Source: Steromphala cineraria
Lineage: Eukaryota; Mollusca; Gastropoda; Trochida; Trochidae
Length of the DNA stretch: 64,000 nt
Assembly: GCA_916613615.1 (NCBI GenBank)
Contig: OU744720.1
Coordinates: 74,799,338-74,863,337, forward strand
Direction: 5' to 3'
The notes below the pieces were generated by a model. It worked only from the letters and a program-made list of their open reading frames with translations. It made no database searches and had not been told where the DNA came from. Each line of letters starts with the position of its first letter. Within the stretch, counting starts at the first letter, position 1. Both the position numbers and the translations under genes were made by a program. This document shows positions 39,701-51,700 of this stretch, piece by piece.

Positions 39701-42700
39701 ATTATCCATAGTCAGAGGACAAAGTATGAGGATTTACCTAAAATCCATTGGCGGCCATTTTTGTGTGAACACCTTTAATTCATTTTGTGTAAGAAAAAGC
39801 AATCGCATGGCTAAACTTTACGTTATATATTTGAATTATTACTGCTCTATTTAGTTTAAATACATTGTCTTTCAATTGGAACCATTTATTTTCATTTTCC
39901 TGACATCACCTTATATCCCCCCTTAAAACGTGCTACTGCCCCTTTAAACACCTAAACAAATCAACTATCCCCCTGTGTAGCTGATTGACCAGTGTAAATG
40001 TAGAATTTATTTTTATTCGAATCGGAGATTCCGGGGGTATATTGTTTTTCACCTGTCCGTCTGTCTGTCCGTCTGTCCGTTTGTCCACAAAAACTTTAAC
40101 CTTGGTCATAACTTTTGATTGGTCAGAGCTAGCTCTTTGATACTTGACATATGGATCCCTTGTGATGAGACCTTTCAGATGACACCATGACATTTGACCT
40201 TGTGACCTTGACCTTGACACAGCGAGCCTTTTCCGAAAACTTTAACCTTGGCTATAGTTTCTATACTGTCAGTGCTAGGTCTTTGATACTTGACATGTGT
40301 ATCCCTTGTGATGAGACCTTTCAGATGACTTCATGATATTTGACCTTTTCCGTCCGTCCGTCCGTCTGTCCGTTTGTCCACAAAAACTTTAACCTTGGTC
40401 ATAACTTTTGATTGGTCAGAGCTAGCTCTTTGATACTTGACATATGGATCCCTTGTGATGAGACCTTTCAGATGACACCATGATATTTGACCTTGTGACC
40501 TTGACCTTGACACAGCGAGCCTTTTCCGAAAACTTTAACCTTGGCTATAGTTTCTATACTGTCAGTGCTAGGTCTTTGATACTTGACATGTGTATCCCTT
40601 GTGATGAGACCTTTCAGATGACACCATGATATTTGACCTTTTCCGTCCGTCCGTCCGTCTGTCCGTTTGTCCACAAAAACTTTAACCTTGGTCATAACTT
40701 TTGATTGGTCAGAGCTAGCTCTTTGATACTTGACATATGGATCCCTTGTGATGAGACCTTTCAGATGACACCATGACATTTGACCTTGTGACCTTGACCT
40801 TGACACAGCGAGCAGGATGCATCCGGGGGCATTCGTGTTTCACAAACACATCTTGTTTATAATTTTATTACTTTTCAACAGGTAAATTTTTTACATAAAC
40901 AGGCGTATACTTCAACACACGAAAGACATTAAAATGTGACTAATATAACAATGTAAAGTATAATAGTTGGGTTGTGTAAACAGGAGTTGTAAGGGATTAC
41001 AGTATTTCCTCTAATAAGCGCCCAGGCTTATTAGAGGCCCGGCGCTAATTGGAGACCCTGCGCTTATTTTCTAAACTACCTATGACCCCCCGCCGTTATT
41101 AGAGACCCGGCGCTTATTAAAGGAAATACGGTAGTTAAATAGGCAATGACATACTAGGACTAGTATTTCATGAATTTGGTGTAGTCACTTGTTGAGAATG
41201 ATAAATATTTGTCAATATAATATGTGTTTGTTATATCTCTTTTAACATACTGAAAATTAGGTGATCCGTTTTGAAAGTTTGCGTTTATAAATATTGAATT
41301 TAGTTGTATTGTTAAGAAGATTTACAACATCATTACGCTTTTCATAGTAGCCAAATAGTATTATTTTTTGTTTTGTGAATTCTAGCTTTGTTCCTGTATT
41401 CGCCTCATAGAATATTTGTTACTAATTTGTGATATTTTAAAGTATTAACTCAATATCATAACTCTGTGTTTCTGCTTTGAATGACTGTAACAATGAGATC
41501 TCGCTTTCGATGAACTGCCCTTTGGCTACTTCCGGATCTGGTCATTGGGATAGGACGGTTCCAAGCAGCTTTTTGGGCCTTATTAACCAGTTATGACGGA
41601 TTAATGAAGATCAAATCTTTGATGTGTTTAGTAAATGTACCTCTTGATTCGCGATTTGCCACCTTCATAAAAACTTAGAGTTACGTACTAGTGTATTTTG
41701 CATAGAAAGGATACAGATAATTGGTGTTTCGTGTGATTAATGGTCAGTGTTTGAGATAAAGAGTGTCGTACCAATTTAGAGTGACCAAGACCAATAGTGT
41801 CAATAATAACACAACATTTAAAAAATTTTGTTTAACAAAATATATTTTCAATTACTTACAGTCTGCTGACTATTACACTGTATGTATAGATTGTCTTTGT
41901 TATCATGCAGACTGAATTGGTGCTGTCAATGATTGAAATTGGACTTTCTAACATGAAATAAATAAAATGTTGTTTGGATATATAATGGAATGAATAATAT
42001 AAATACTGATCAAGATGAATAAGATGACTTTACAGGAGAGAAAACCATGCACCCTGTCAGAATATCTTCAATCAAAATGTACCTTTCTGATGAAAGCTAT
42101 ATGGAAATGAATTTTAATCTCAGCGCAGCGATACATGTATGTGTATGTGTGTATGTGCACACTTATGTATGTGTCTTAGTATAATATATAATAATGTGCT
42201 AGCGTGTGGATGTGTGTGTATATGTGTGTAGTGTATACATGTATGCACATACTAATGTACTAACGTATGGGTATGTGTATGTATGTAGTGTAGGCATGTA
42301 CTAATGTACTAATGTACAGGTATGTGCATATATGTATGTATTGTATACGAGTCTGTATATACTAATGTACTAACGTATGGGTGTGTGTATGTAACAATTG
42401 AAAATAACTAAATACATAATCGAAATGAAGAAGATATATATTATATACATCAATTTTGTGTACATAATGTATAAATTGTTTATATGGATAATTTCTTTGC
42501 AATTTAAATCGGAGGTCATAGGCCCAGTCTATATTCATATTCATAGAGCGATTAATGTATACAGTCACGAGATAATCACTAAGTTAATTTACATAAAAAC
42601 ATATTTGATTAACAGTTAATCTCTAAGAGTCATTGCATTCTGTAAGATTTAAATTTTTGAATATTGAAATATATTTAGTTACTCATTTCTTACAAAATCG

Positions 42701-45700
42701 AAATGAAGATATGTTTGCATCATCCTTCAAGTGATCAAATTAAAATGAATGAATCCAAACACCCCCTTTGTCTTATTTTGGAACGTTCCAACGTTATGAA
42801 AGCCAATTAACAACTAAAATCACAGTACCGATCTGTCGAATGGATTTTTCTATTCTAAAACGAGAAATTTCGACGAATAGGTATGCGACCCACATGATCA
42901 ACCGCGTTCATTGAAACTTGATGAAGGTAATAACGTTTGTCAATACACGTGACACATGACAATACATTAACAAATCTGTTTAACTTAATACCTTATTTCA
43001 TACTGCAATGTTGTTCAACTTAGATTGGGGGGAACAGGATCCTTCAGAAACTGATGCAGTAGAATGTCTCCTGATTTCTTATAAGTAGAGTTGGCAGCAA
43101 CGCAGGAAGAACGCATGTCTCTTTTGCAATGAAATGTGGACAATTGCGACTCATATCTGCATTTGATATCCTTGTTTTAGACTTACAGGAATTTTGAGGA
43201 GTAGGGTTATAATTGTAGCCTATTTAAGTTACGTGCATAAAAACATGTTTGAAAGGTTGCTGTCAATCCTCAGGACCAACACTGATATAATTTATTTCTT
43301 TTAAAAAATGTTAAGACCTGGATATTGAATAGAGGAAATTCTGTATTTATTCGTTTTGTAATCTCCTTATACGAAAACAAAATAAAATTGCCCAACTATC
43401 TACATAACTAGCTCTGATTAATTTTAATTGATTTCATTTTTTGTATGTATATCTTATCAGAGAGAGCCAGGACTGAGGACCATGCTCTCTAGACTAGGGT
43501 CCACTGGACACTCTATCACTGGACCTTCTTCCACTGGACATCTGTCTCAAGGATCCTCTTCTGGTCCTTCAAACTCTGGCGAAAACTCAAACTCAAACAA
43601 GACAAGGCGTCGTCTCAAAGTGCGTAAAACTGGATCATTGATGCAGTTTGACAAGGTTGCAAGAGGATTGCAGGTGGACGAGCCCGATCTGAGTCTACGT
43701 GATGATGAGGAAACAAGTGAGAGTGGATCGTCCAGTGATAGCGAGACGAGTTCATCGTCTTATACTAGTGATGAAAGTGCTCCCATTACTCCTGCAAGAA
43801 CTGTTGCTGCACGGAGGTGAGGGGTCAGAGATAGTAAATGATGATGATGATGATTATGCATGATTCAAGATGCATGATTCAAGATGCATGATTCAAGATG
43901 CATGATGATGATACATGTTGATGCATGATTCAAGATGCATGATGATGATACATGTTGATGCATGATTCAAGATGTATGATGATGATACATGTTGATGCAT
44001 GATTCAAGATGCATGATGATGATGATGATGATGCATGATTCAAGATGCATGATGATGATACATGTTGATGCATGATTCAAGATGTATGATGATGATACAT
44101 GTTGATGCATGATTCAAGATGCATGATGATGATGCATGATTCAAAATGTATTATGATGATGATGATGATTAAAAAAGATTAAGTTAAAAAGATTCTTATG
44201 TTTATAATTTCATGCTCAAACGACTTGCATATATTTACGCCACAAATTATTCAAACACAAAAATTATTTTCTTGCCAAGATGTAATGTTAGGTTTTGATT
44301 ATGCTCTTTGCTTTCAATCCTGAATACTATTTGTGTAACTGGGTCAACTAAGAGCAATGAAGATGAAGTGCCTTACTTAGTCTCAGATCTTTGTTTTGTA
44401 TATTGCCACAAACCAGACTAAAAAACAGTAACTTCTTTGAGAGGCATTTTAGAAGTTGGAATGACAATAATGCTGAGGAATATATGGATTGTTACTGTGT
44501 ATTGTACTATTTACTTATATATATGCCCCTACTTCTTTACTCTTCCTCTGCTTGAGAACGACACAAGAATCTGTGTTGAAACGTCGCATACAATGAACAA
44601 AGAAGTTGTCATCCATATATTCCTCAGCATTATTAAAAAACAGTAGCTATGAATAATATATTATTTTGTGTTGTGAACTAGTCCAACACTGTAATGGAGA
44701 CATTGTAAAAGTCTTTTATCATGACTGGTTTTGCCTCCAATAATTAGAATTGATTAGGTGGTGGAATTTTCCAGGCTTTTAATAATGTGTGCCATAAGTG
44801 CTGTAAAGTTATCATTTTAACATGTACTGTAATATTCTGATAAATCAGGAATTATTCAGATGAATATTGAGAACTACCGCAAACAAGACTACGAGAATAT
44901 CACAATTTTATTCCATGATTTCTTCCAGACCTGACGATACCAAGAAGCCATTTCTTTCTCAAGGGAGACAATCCTTCAACACAAGCAGGTTAGCATGATA
45001 CTGCCATCAATTTTTCTTTATAAAGAACCACTTTGTACATAAAAAGTTTCAGAAAGATCGTTTGAATATATATGAAAACTTATTTCAGTATCAATTAAAT
45101 GAAACCATCTCATTTTGTGTAGTTTCACATATATGAATGAATGTACTCATATTGAAACCTTTTTCCTTCTTTTCCTCATTGTCTCTATCACACTGAAATG
45201 ACAAAACCAAACAAACAAGATTGTGGATGGACAAAGCCGTTAGATTATCTTATCAATCTTTTGTATATGAGATCAAACTGACAATTCTAATATTATGATT
45301 TTCAGTATGAACCAGCGTTCAATGCCGTCCCGTATAAGTCGACGAAAAAGTGAGAAGGGTCTGAAGAAATCTCTCTTGATGTCCTCTGATGAAGATAGGG
45401 ACGAGGACGAAGAGGGAGATCAGAGACGTCTACTGGCTGCATATAAACAGTTGCATGGTAATAATGACATAAACAGTTGCATGGTATAAATGACATAAAC
45501 AGTTTCGCAGTAAAGTTTGGTGTAAACAGTTGCATGGTAAAAATGACATAAACAGTTGCATGGTAAAATAATTATAAACAGTTGCATGGTAAAAATGACA
45601 TAAACAGTTGCATGGTAAAAATGACATAAACAGTTGCATGGTAAAAATGATATAAACAGTTGCATGGTAAAATGACATAAACAGTTTCGCAGTAAAGTTT

Positions 45701-48700
45701 GGTGTAAACTGTTGCATGTTAAAATTGTTATAAACAGTTGCGGTAAAATTATTATAAACAGTTGCGGTAAATTTTTTATAAACAGTTCTTTGGTAAACTT
45801 GTTATAAACATTTTGCATAGTAAAATTGTTATGAACAGTTGCATGGTAAAATTCTTATAAACAGTTGCAGTAAAATTGTTATACCTAGTTCCATGATAAA
45901 GTTGTGAAAAACAATTGCATGATCACATTGGTGTTATGTCACATTGGTGTAAACAGTCGTTTGGTAAAATTGTTAAAAATAGTTGCATGGTAAAATTGTT
46001 AAAAATAGTTCCATGATCAAATTGGTGTTAATATTTGCATGGTAAAATTGTTATAAGCAGTTCCGGTAAACATGTTATAAACAGTTCCATGGTAAAATTG
46101 GTATAAACAGTTGCATATGATACAGGATTACTTCATTGTGTTTCAAGGTAGAAAGCCTATATCAAAAGCTTTCAGTATTGTAACATGGTATAAAGGTCAT
46201 ACCGATTGCTTTCAGCTATGTGTTGCATGGTATTATATTATCAGGTTATATCGGGAGCTCAAATTCATCTGTGTGTTATATTGTATGAAGGTTATATCAA
46301 GGCTGTCAGTGTATTGTTCAAGGGTTATTTCGAAGACATTGTGTTAAATGGTGTCAGTGGTATATTATAGGCTACCATCATTGTGTCATATGGTTTAGTG
46401 TTATATTTCAGGCTTATATCACTGTTGCATGGGAAAACAGCTGTATTTCAGGCTTCCAACATTGTGTTGCATCGTATAAAGATCATATCACAGGCTTATA
46501 TTTTTTTTTTAGAAAGTATCCATGTTGTATTACATTCTAAATTATTGTGTTACAAAGTATCAGGGTAACATTACAGGATTAACTCATTGATATTTGTCAA
46601 GGTGTAGAATTATGAGTTTTGGGGGCAAAATGTCCAAAGGCAGTAGGTAATTTTATAAATCAATTTTGAACATGCTGAATAGCCAAAAAAATGGATAAAA
46701 TATAAAACATTTCCCTATTTGTCGGATACATTTGAAAATATTTTTTATTCACAGAGATTCTGAGTAGCATAATCTTTTCCAAATTCATCAATATCAGGAT
46801 AAGAGATTCTGTTAATCAACTTGTAATATTTGTATTTATATCAATATTTACGAGATTGAGTCTCTGGAATAAATAACATAAAAAGGTTCTGTGAACTTCT
46901 TTCCTTATGGTACTTTTGCTGTAAATATTGGTTCATGATCCTGCAGAAGAGAGTGAATCAGGAGAAGATGAATCACTGGCAAGAACTCCTCGATCCACTG
47001 GACAACAACGACAACAGCAACAACAGCAACAACAACAACAAGAGGAGTCCTCATCAGAGCATTCGGACACGGACCAGACCATTGAGGAGAAAACTGACAA
47101 CGATGCTGATGATGACCGCACTGAAAATTCAAACAGCAGAGAAGTGAGCCAACCACAGCGATCCTCTGTAAAAAAAGGAGGGTCAAATTTAACTGGAACT
47201 AAGTCTCTACGCTTCCAGACTCCTGGCACCTCCTTAGATGAAGGTCAAGGTCAAGGGCGACATAGGTCAGAGGTCAAGGCTGATGTGCATGGCAATGGAA
47301 AGGTATCAGAAAAATAGCTACAGTTACTTTGTCTAAAAAACTTCTTGTACATAATTGACTTCCCCTAGGAAGAAGTGTTTATAAATATATTACAATTCTG
47401 CTGCTTAAAGATCAAAAGAGCAATAAAAACCCTATTTGGAAAATGTTTTGATTGTTTGAATTTATGTATTTTTGAATGTAATTGTTAAATATTTCAATGT
47501 TTAATTTAAATTTGTTTTGAGAAAAATGATTTGCTATTTCAGTTTGAGGTTAAAACATTGACATGTTTTTCTTTAGTCTTGGAAAGGAAAATTATTTACT
47601 TAGTGACTTTTCTAATTCATTATTTCTAATTTCCTACAAACATTAGGTCAATGCAAGCAGCTCAAGACCAAAATCAAGGATCGCTGTTCATGGTGACAGT
47701 GAATCTAACTCTGAGGACACTGAACTGAGTGAAGAGGATACTCACGATGTGTAGGTTCTTCTTCTTTATCTCCTATCACCCAAATTTGTTTCATAACTTA
47801 GTCACCCACTTATCCTCTTCATCCATAAAAGGACACTAGGCAGTAGCTAGATATAACCAATCATCTCTGCCATGTGTTAGGCTTGACCCCAGGTGTATTC
47901 AGTGTTCGAAATATGTTTTAGTACCAACAAGCAAACAGGTCTTGTAGGTTGAAAAATGACCTGCTTACAAATTGAGGTTCCCTGCAATGTTAACAAAGTA
48001 AGTATCTCTAAAATCAGACAAGCCAGACAGTCTTGCTGACCTCTTCTCCAACAAGCCCCATCTGAAAGTAACCGGCAATTGACAGGCAAACAGGCGCTAT
48101 TTCAAACACTGCATGGTGTGGCCATGTCTCTCAGTTCTGTATCAACAGTCCTGAATCAGATGTGTGAGGTCAACCATGTTTTTTTCTCTTGATGGCGCTG
48201 AATTTGAACATAATGAGATTGTCTTTCATTTGGTCATTAGCAGGGGATTCCCTCAGGGAACTCCTCAAACTCTCCTCTGAATCTGCGACTATCTTATGAC
48301 ATGGTCAAGCCATCTGAGGAGTCAGTTTGATTCATTTGTTTGTTTCTTTACCATGGATGTATTTTTTATACCCCGCAACAACGAAGGTGCGGGGGGTATT
48401 AAAATGGGTACCGTCCGTCCGTCCGTCCGTCCGTCCGTCCGTCCGTTATACTTTGTGTTCGGCTCATAACTTTCTAACTAATCAACCATTTCAATTCAAA
48501 TTCGTCATGGACATAAAGAAACATGTAATAATGTGTCATGAGAAACAATTTTCTGAAAATCTACATAAAGTATTAGGATTTTGGAGAAAAAGTTGTAAAT
48601 TTTGTAAGAAATCTGTTACAAGTCCCGTCCGGTTCACAACTTCTAAACTAATCATCACATATTGATAAAATTTGATATGAAGATACATAATCATCTGAAG

Positions 48701-51700
48701 GTGTGTCATGAAGAACAATTTTGAAAATAGTTTTATAAAATGTTGCTTTTTTTGGCAAAAAATGAGGACTCTGTTGGAAAACTGTTACAAGTCCTGTCCG
48801 GCTCATAACTTCTAAACTAATCATCACATATTGATTAAAATTGATATGAAGATACATAATCATATGAAGGTGTGTCAAGAAGAACAATTTTGAAAATATT
48901 TTTATAAAATTTTGCCTTATTGGCGAAAAATGAGTACTCTATTGGAAAACTGTTACAAGTCCTGTCCGGCTCATAACTTCTAAACTAATCATCACATATT
49001 GATCAAATTTGATATGGAGATACATAATCATATGAAGGTGTGTCATGTAGAACAATTTTGAAAATATGTTTTTTAAATTTTGCCTTATTGGCAAAAAATG
49101 AGGACTCTATTGAAAAACTGTTACAAGTCCTGTCTATCTCACAACTAAACTAATCATCACATTTTGATCAAATTTGTTATTTGTTATCATATGTTGGTGT
49201 GTCATGAAGAACAATTTTGAAAATATGTTTGTTTAAATATGATCAAATTGATCTTGGAGATCCATATACATAATACATAAATTCATTTGTTTGATTTTAA
49301 TTTTGTCAGTTAAGTCGAATTATGCCCACAAGTGAACATAAAGTTGGTATGATTCAGTTTTTTTATTAGAACATTTTGTTTCATATCCTGGATTTTGTTT
49401 GTTAATTGGTGCGACAAAAATTAATCGGCAATATGATAAGGAAAACCTATACATATTGTGCAATTTGCGGGGGATATAGCTCGACCATGTCAGCTGCTTG
49501 TTATACTTAGATGAAATATATTTTCTTATTGAAGTTTGGGGTAGCGGATAAATGACTTTTTTCTCGTGAGGTTACAATTTATAGCTTTCTTATAAGTTAC
49601 TGATTAAGATCATTTTGAGGACTCATAAAATGTTTTTACATTTAAACAAAAGATGGATACAATATTTGTGTTATTCCCTTCAGGAGACAAGCCCCGCCAG
49701 TTCCAACACAATCTCCACCTGCGACCATGCACCGCACCTACGAGAAACCAGTCATGATAAATAACCCTTTGTACGGAAGTGCACCCCGTGAGTCTACAGG
49801 GCATTATGCTGAAATAGATATTGCAGACTCAGCAAAACAGCAAGGTGAGCATGCAAACGCAACAGCATTGCTCTACATGAAAATGCGAAGAGGCCCAAAT
49901 TACTTCATCAGTTCAGATGAAAATGACCAAGAAGGGATTGATTCTGACAAAAACAAAATGGCGTCTGAGAAATCTGGAGGTATGGTTAGCTAAGACTGTC
50001 TAATCTAGGGCTAGAAGTGGGCATGCACTGCATGTGACAGTAGGTAGACTCTGTCGTCTCCTGCCCTTCTGAGCTTATATAACCATTTCTCTTTGAACCA
50101 TCGTCTAATAATCACGTTCACTTGCTGTATTTTTCTGCTGTTTTTAAGAATTTTTAATCCTTTTTATCCTGTCTCAAGGTACGAACGTTACGCCAACTCC
50201 ATTTATCTGTACCCTGGGCTCAACTTAGATTCGCTCGCGTGACCCGACTTGAGATAAAGGCAATCAACTTATTTTCTCGTTGAAATTTTATTGAGCAGGT
50301 GGCAAGAAATGATTTGATTGTCTATATCCCAAGCCGGGTCGTGCGAGCGAATCCAGCTTCTGAGCCCAGGGTACAGATTAGTGGAGTCAGCGTAACGTTC
50401 GTACCCTGAAACAGGATGCCTTTTATTTATAATTTTTTTCACCTGATCTCACATCATACATTGAAAATAAAAATAAAATTTGTTGAAGAATGTTTTATTT
50501 ACTTATCCTCCAGAAATCTCAAGATGCATTCATCATGACAAGTTCAATTAACGATTTTTTTAGATTTCTTCATTCAGATGTTTTGATGTTTTCTGCATGT
50601 TGAAACTGTCATATTTCATATACTGTATCAATACCTGTTGTACTGTACAAATGTTTATCAGCAATAGATAGTTATATATTTTCACTTTTCATACAAGATA
50701 CCCTATCTTTTTGACTATCTGAAAATTTTCTGTTTCTCAAAGGAGACCGCGTGTTAAATGATTTTTAAGACACTTCTATTAATGTGTCCAGAAACAAATC
50801 TGAAATTTTCACAAACACAAAGAAGTTAATGCCAGATTCATAATCTTCAGAGGGTATCTCATTTTTCAAACCATTCAGTCATTTGATGTATATAATTTAA
50901 TTTGCTTACTTAACAGAACATGGTACCTTCGTACTTCAAATTGCTAGTATTGAATTTAAAGCATTGTCTTCCAATGCATAACATTCAGTTTCATGAAATC
51001 CCACTACTAACCATAAACAAATTTGCTACTGTTCCTTTAAAACGTTGGTTACACCACCAGTTTGCAGTTTCCAGATTTACTTCGTAGTTACTCACTCTTT
51101 CAGAAGAATTGTAAAAGGACCTATTGAGGATGTTTATCATATCCCAGAAAATCAGAGATTTTTCAGAAATCCAATTTTATCCAATGTTCAGCTCTTCCTG
51201 CTCTCAGACTAATAAACGCCTCTAGAATAGCTAATGAATGATAAGTTTTGGGATAACCTGTGGTCAAAATACTCGTTTAGTGGTTATTGGCAGAGAGCAA
51301 TTTTGATAGTTGCTGTTTCAAACAATGTTGACAATTTTTAATATTGTTTGTACAAATTAAATTAAATAGAAAGGCTACTGTGCATGAAAAAGAGGCATTT
51401 TTTTCACATCAGAACCTTTGAAATTTTAGTATCATCTTGATGAATTTTATTCCATTTTACAATAAAAATATTCAAAACACCAATATTGAGCCAACATATT
51501 TTCAAGTTTATCTCCTTCATTATATTTAAGAAGATAATAAGTAGCAAATCACTCTCATAATTCCACAGACAAGATGGATAGATCAATATCTTATGCCTTT
51601 TCTTGTTGACTAGGAGGTGGTGAATCATCTCAAAATTTGGGCGAGTCCACCATCTATGAAACCATCAAACCAGCCCTGCCTGACAGGGGCCCTCAGGGTC

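Noticed and set aside
39933..40806. Minus-strand frames beginning MSRSRSQGQ
   Set aside because: They are readings of the tandem TGACCTTGACCTTGACAC core and (CCGT)n tract of a pearl-type element.
43838..44172. CRISPR-like or regulatory array
   Set aside because: It is a simple compound GATGAT/CATGATTCAAGAT minisatellite in an intron.
45302..45818. Minus-strand frames of 77-132 codons rich in CNCLCHFYHATVY
   Set aside because: They are the translated minisatellite of 45443-46110; period and composition follow the repeat.
46905..47229. Minus-strand and alternative-frame ORFs over exon 9
   Set aside because: They are shadows of the polyQ-coding exon; splice phase and neighbouring exons support only the plus-strand frame.
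49845..49850. Alternative donor GTGAGC inside exon 11 of the TPR gene
   Set aside because: The longer exon to 49979 stays open, has a good donor and joins exon 12 in phase; both donors leave the same phase, so a shorter isoform remains possible but is not needed.
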